DNA of 64,000 nt, taken from contig OZ022581.1 of assembly GCA_963669155.1 (NCBI GenBank), positions 5,470,300 to 5,534,299 of the forward strand. The letters are read 5' to 3'. This stretch comes from Arbacia lixula. Lineage: Eukaryota > Echinodermata > Echinoidea > Arbacioida > Arbaciidae. The position numbers and the translations under genes are program-made. Shown piece after piece: positions 59,815 through 64,000 of the stretch; the stretch's first letter is position 1, and each line of letters begins with the position of its first letter. The notes beneath the pieces are model-generated. The model was not told where the DNA came from. It ran no database searches and saw nothing but the letters and a program-made list of their open reading frames with translations.

Positions 59815-61702
59815 GAGCAACAAAAGAATGTTACTTTAAGTGACTGGAAGACATTGAGTGTATTATACATGTAGTTGTACATTAAATGTCACATAGTTAC
59901 AAAACAAATGTACCTTTCTGATTATAGATTATTGAGTGAAATGCCAAGTATTGTTTATTGTCATGTATATGTATGATAGTATAGTTATTATGAGCCATCT
60001 TTGGTCTCATGTGAACAAAACATTTTAAATCATTGAATGCATCTCTTCCAATTTTGAAAGGAACAGACGAATAGTAATTTATTTTTAAGTCTAAAAAGTG
60101 AAATCTTAATAAATTTTGGATGTATTTAATTTGAAGTTTGAAAATATTGCTGGTCATGTGTGTTGCCAGGTGAAAATTCACTTGATAGATTCAAGTTCAT
60201 ACTGTTAAGTGTTTAACACACTTTACCTTTATTCCTTTCAAATTTAATAGAAATTAATTCCATAATTTTCCACATTTTGGTCACATGTGAAAACAAGAAT
60301 AACCCTTATAAGTAAATTAGTTCATGTTGTGTATGTTTGTATATTTCTTGGTAGAAAATAAATCTACTTTTACTGATGTCTCGCTATTATACAGTTCTTG
60401 TACAAAACATTTTAGTTCAGTTCTTATTACTTTGAAAGTAATAAATAGTATATCAGTATTTATGTATGTAGATGTATGTACAACAGCTGTGATGCCAAGT
60501 TTTATGTTCATGTCATTTGATTGTATTATATTTTCATAAAATATTTTTTTCTTTATTCATTTAGTTTGAATTATTAGGATGGATACATGTATGTCTTTGA
60601 GCTTAATGATACTGATTTTGAAATGAATTTGTTTTTGAAGGTATCTGGCTTTTTTTGGCAGATTCTACATTTTTATGTTTTTAAGTACCGGTAGATGAAA
60701 ATTTAACAATTTCCCAATCAATTCTGCCATACTTACATGTAATTTAGTGCTCAACTTAAATATACACATCCAAATGATACACAAGCATAGACACATCCCT
60801 CCAGTCTCCCCAGCTTAGTTTTCCCACAATGCTACATACCTTAGTAGTGTTAGTGTAGTTTGCAAACTGTTTATATTTTATTATTGGATTTGTCATGATT
60901 TAAGTACCTATCAATCATCAATATATCTAAGCTTAACTTGAACAGTTCATTTCCAAGAAGAACTACCAGTTATACAAAAATACAACTTGACTGCTTCAGT
61001 GCACTGCCAGCAAAACTCCAGATATTTTTTGGCAAATAGTGTGCATGCGCTACATGTCTGCCAGGCAATTTGAATGTGTGCATTGTTGGAAACAAAATGA
61101 CACACAGGGGAGGGATGTTTCCTAAAGTCTTAGGGCTGTGTTTGGGGATAGCTGCCTAGTAACTTCCACTTTTTGCTGGCAAATTTAAGAAGCATCGCAA
61201 TGTTTTGCTTCCACTGTCAATGACCCTAGAGTCCACATGTAACAATTATTCTCCAAGAAGGAGGAGTGCTAAACTGAGATTGCAGAGCTCCTCCCTTTTG
61301 TTTTCATGTTATATGCCAACAGCAAGGTGTGGAGTTATAGTAGTAGATGAAACAATGTTGAATACTGTAAAGCTTGGCTAATCATTATTAATCAATATAA
61401 TGTGGTTTGACTAATACTAGGACTAGTTATGACTGGTTCCAAATTCTCATTTATCACACAATGACCAATTGACATTCATATTATTTAGTTGTCTAGATGA
61501 TTGACAAAATAAGTATTAGTGGCCTCCAAAGCATGGCAAGTAATGCATCCAAGCTGCATGTTTTCATCCTGACCTATGGAGACCAGTTTTGCTAACTGGT
61601 AAATAAGTTTCTTGTAACTACATGCTGGTGGATAAAGTGGAAATTGCTATGTTAGAATATCAATATGTTATGCCTAATCAATCCTGACAGGTGAAGTTTT
61701 TG

Positions 61703-61805
61703 CATGTACATGCAGAGAGAGAGTGAGAGTGAGAGAGATTGAGAAAGAGAGAGAGAGGGGGGCAGACAGACAGAGACAGGCAGAGAAAGAGACAGAGAAG
61801 GAAGT
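61703..61805. repeat. Purine-rich (GA)n-like tract
   Basis: GAGAGAGTGAGAG and GACAGAGA variants, interrupted by GGGGGGCAGACAGACAG. Confidence 0.85.
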
Positions 61806-63256
61806 GGGGTTTGTCATTCATAGTTTATTACATCTTGTTTTGATATTCATTATTGTCAATTAAATGAAGAATTTATCATGAAGCATGGTGCCCTATCTAA
61901 ATTTTTGTTTAGCTTTTGTGCTTGTAAAGAGACATCTTGAGAAAGATTTTGTCTCTCTCGTCGACAAATTGAGGCTGATAACACTTTTTGTCTTGTTTTT
62001 ACCTTTTTGTGCTTCTAGAAAGTTTCTGCTTTAATATTGTGTGATAGGCACCTATGTTGTCTTAATTGACTTGTTAATGTAGTTAGAGATTAAATATTCA
62101 AATTAATTTTGGATTCTTTTAATATTACATATCATCTTGTGCTTACACTACATGTAAATGCTTGTAAAGCCATGTAAAATGTTTGTTCATGTATTGGTCT
62201 GTGTAGAGGCTCTGTGTAGAGCCAGTTCAGCTTCATTTGAAGCATGTTTCATTTCATAAGTAGTCCATTGAGAAAAGTTTGAGAATCATGATATTCCTCC
62301 ATAGCTTTAGCTCTGGCGTTATTTGCCCTTGTGATTTAGAGTTGTTTTCTACTTTTATACTGCAGATTCACACTTCTGCTTATTTTAAGTTTGACATTGT
62401 ATACACTACAGTGGTCTTGTGTCTTTTGCAAATTGGAAAGGCCTATCATCAATCGATGTATCACAGAATGTTATTTTAGTATCATATGATTATTTTATTC
62501 ATCAGTATCATACATACAGTAGGTCAGAAAACCTACTTTAAAGGAAAGAAAAAGAAAAAGAAACATAAAGCTTCATTGTTCACATAGGACCAATCATAAC
62601 ATTGTAAAATATATCACAGAACTTAGCAGAATTAACCAGTTGTAAATGGGAGCTTTGTTGAATCATTGTCAATGTTATGAATATTCATTTAGTGATAATG
62701 GATTGAACATCCTCCAAATAATTTCCATCAGCCAAAGATATGATTTCTGATGACCAAATATGTAGCAAGTATCTCTCCCAGAGAAGGAACAGAACAATGA
62801 TTTTATGAGGTGTATTTTAAGCACCTTGATTTATAAAGTGCACTGGGTATGTATGAGGAATAAGAGATTTCTCCTCCCCTAGGTTTATTCATCATTGGCT
62901 TTTTTGTGTACTGTAATTGTTGATCAACCAAAGATGTGTAACATGTTGAGATGAATATTTGTAATTATGATTTTGGTCATTATGATGTGTACACCCCCGG
63001 TACGTACTGCATATGTAAAGGCATATTTGAGATACAGGTACATGTTATAGTAGTAGTCCTGTTTGTGTTATAGTATTTTGTCCATAAGAATATATTAACT
63101 GAATTCTAGATCACTATATTGTGTAATCTCTTGTTTTGCCAATCAAATAAACATGGACTTGTAGAGAAATACAATAAAAAAGAAAACGTATTAAAATGTT
63201 TGTTTATGAAGCAGTAGAGAGGTTGAAGAAGGCTGAGAGAGTTGTAGCCTACAGGT

Positions 63257-63425
63257 TTTAGGCTGTGAAGCGCATGAATACGACTAACTTTGTTAACAAT
63301 GATGTCTGGTACCAAAGACTAGGGCCTACGCCCTACTCCTATCGGCCAGCTAGTGGGGGCTTAGTCTTTGTTACCAGACATAGTTGTTAAAAGACTTGAT
63401 GGTGTTCATGCACTTCACATCTTAG
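63257..63425. mobile_element. TIR element related to 54061-54273
   Basis: TAGGCTGTGAAGCGCATGAA is answered on the right by TTCATGCACTTCACATCTTA. TTTGTTAACAATGATGTCTG returns as CAGACATAGTTGTTAAAAGA. The core differs from 54061-54273, but the termini and the TGTTAACAA.GATGTCTGGTA block agree. Confidence 0.68.
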
Positions 63426-63574
63426 AACCCGAAGGCAAAGAAAGCTGAGGAGGGAGAGAGCTCGGGTCAGAGTTTGAGTGAGGAAGAACGAGAGATTGAA
63501 AACGAGAGGTTTGTCATCTACATATATTATATATATGTGTGTTTGTGTGTGTGTATGTGTGTGTGTGTGCAAGT

Positions 63575-63780
63575 GGAGAGGGAAAGAGTAAATTGTGCAA
63601 ATTGCGACAATGATTACTGGTCTTGTACCTCAATATTTCTGTAATGTAGCCAGGAGCTTGATCAAGAAGTGCTTTGTATACAATTAGTAAGACTTTGAAT
63701 GATATTCTCTGCCGCATTGGTAACCAATGTAGGTTTCTTAGTACTGGTGTGATGCCTGTTCTTTTTTTTTCTCTGTACAA
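63575..63780 (-). pseudogene. Non-LTR retrotransposon (CR1/L2-like) reverse transcriptase fragment
   Basis: The minus-strand frame reads GITPVLRNLHWLPMRQRISF, then KVLLIVYKALLDQAPGYITE, then ILRYKTSN. 'LHWLP.RQRI.FK.LL..YKAL...AP.YI' is a hallmark of the C-terminal region of CR1/L2-type polyproteins, common in animal genomes. Nothing upstream of it in the window continues the reverse transcriptase, and the frame runs into a microsatellite, so it is a dead fragment. Confidence 0.85.
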
Positions 63781-64000
63781 ACAAACGTAAGCCTATCACA
63801 GGTGTTTTGCACCCTCTGCAATTTTAGAAATTGTAAAACAAGGAACTAAGCTAATGTCAACATCATAACTCTACTATCTAATAACTGTATATGTCTTTCT
63901 GTTTGAATGTAACTTGTTTAATGTAACATTCCTTATTTGTATCATCTTTATAAACCAGTGAAAATGAAATTTCCAATTGGACAATAAATAGCAATATCAA

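Larger units (their letters stand above)
58397..63256 (+). other. PSKH1 3' UTR and downstream DNA
   Basis: No further coding exon is visible. Candidate poly(A) signals (AATAAA) are at 59809-59814, 60357-60362 and 63146-63151. I cannot tell which is used. AT-rich unique sequence fills the rest, with a purine-rich stretch at 61703-61805. Confidence 0.5.

Noticed and set aside
1..64000. CRISPR arrays, prokaryotic operons, attachment sites
   Set aside because: The tandem repeats lack spacer structure, and the genes are spliced eukaryotic genes.

Overview
This is a window of an animal nuclear genome, most likely an echinoderm of the sea-urchin type. The reasons are two metazoan genes split by spliceosomal introns, a generally AT-rich base composition, dense TTAA-flanked miniature elements, satellite-cored elements bounded by GTCTCGCC hairpins, and a striking abundance of the palindrome TACATGTA. 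The phylum is an inference; the presence of an animal genome is secure. There is no bacterial operon, CRISPR array or viral gene.

Layout. (1) Positions 1-4269 hold the last three coding exons of a WDR89-like WD-repeat gene on the plus strand. The upstream exons lie outside the window. The exons are short, join in phase through GT-AG introns, and end at 4269. Its introns carry a small TIR element, a retrotransposon tail nested in a TTAA element, and a tRNA-like fragment. (2) Positions 4270-26250 are a mostly non-coding interval. It contains a frameshifted BED-like zinc-finger remnant behind a CpG-rich palindrome, a possible terminal exon at 11832-11906, a tandem array interrupted by a TTAA element, a satellite-cored element, and microsatellites. 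(3) Positions 26252-58396 are the complete coding region of PSKH1 (protein serine kinase H1), in three coding exons totalling 542 codons and separated by introns of about 21.4 kb and 9.2 kb. The last exon adds a 122-residue Ser/Pro-rich tail beyond the point where the vertebrate protein stops. (4) PSKH1 intron 1 holds many mobile elements and some candidate cryptic exons on both strands, all of low confidence. Intron 2 holds a second satellite-cored element with eight units of about 157 bp. (5) Positions 58397-64000 look like the PSKH1 3' UTR and downstream DNA, ending in a fragment of a second non-LTR retrotransposon.

How the parts relate. WDR89 and PSKH1 lie on the same strand, but the sequence shows no functional link between them. 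The most unusual content is repetitive. At least ten TTAA-flanked elements fall into four or more related families, and in two cases an element has inserted into a tandem array so cleanly that a neighbouring unit shows the empty site. Both satellite-cored elements contain repeated AGGTCA/GGGTCA half-sites in direct-repeat spacings typical of nuclear-receptor response elements.
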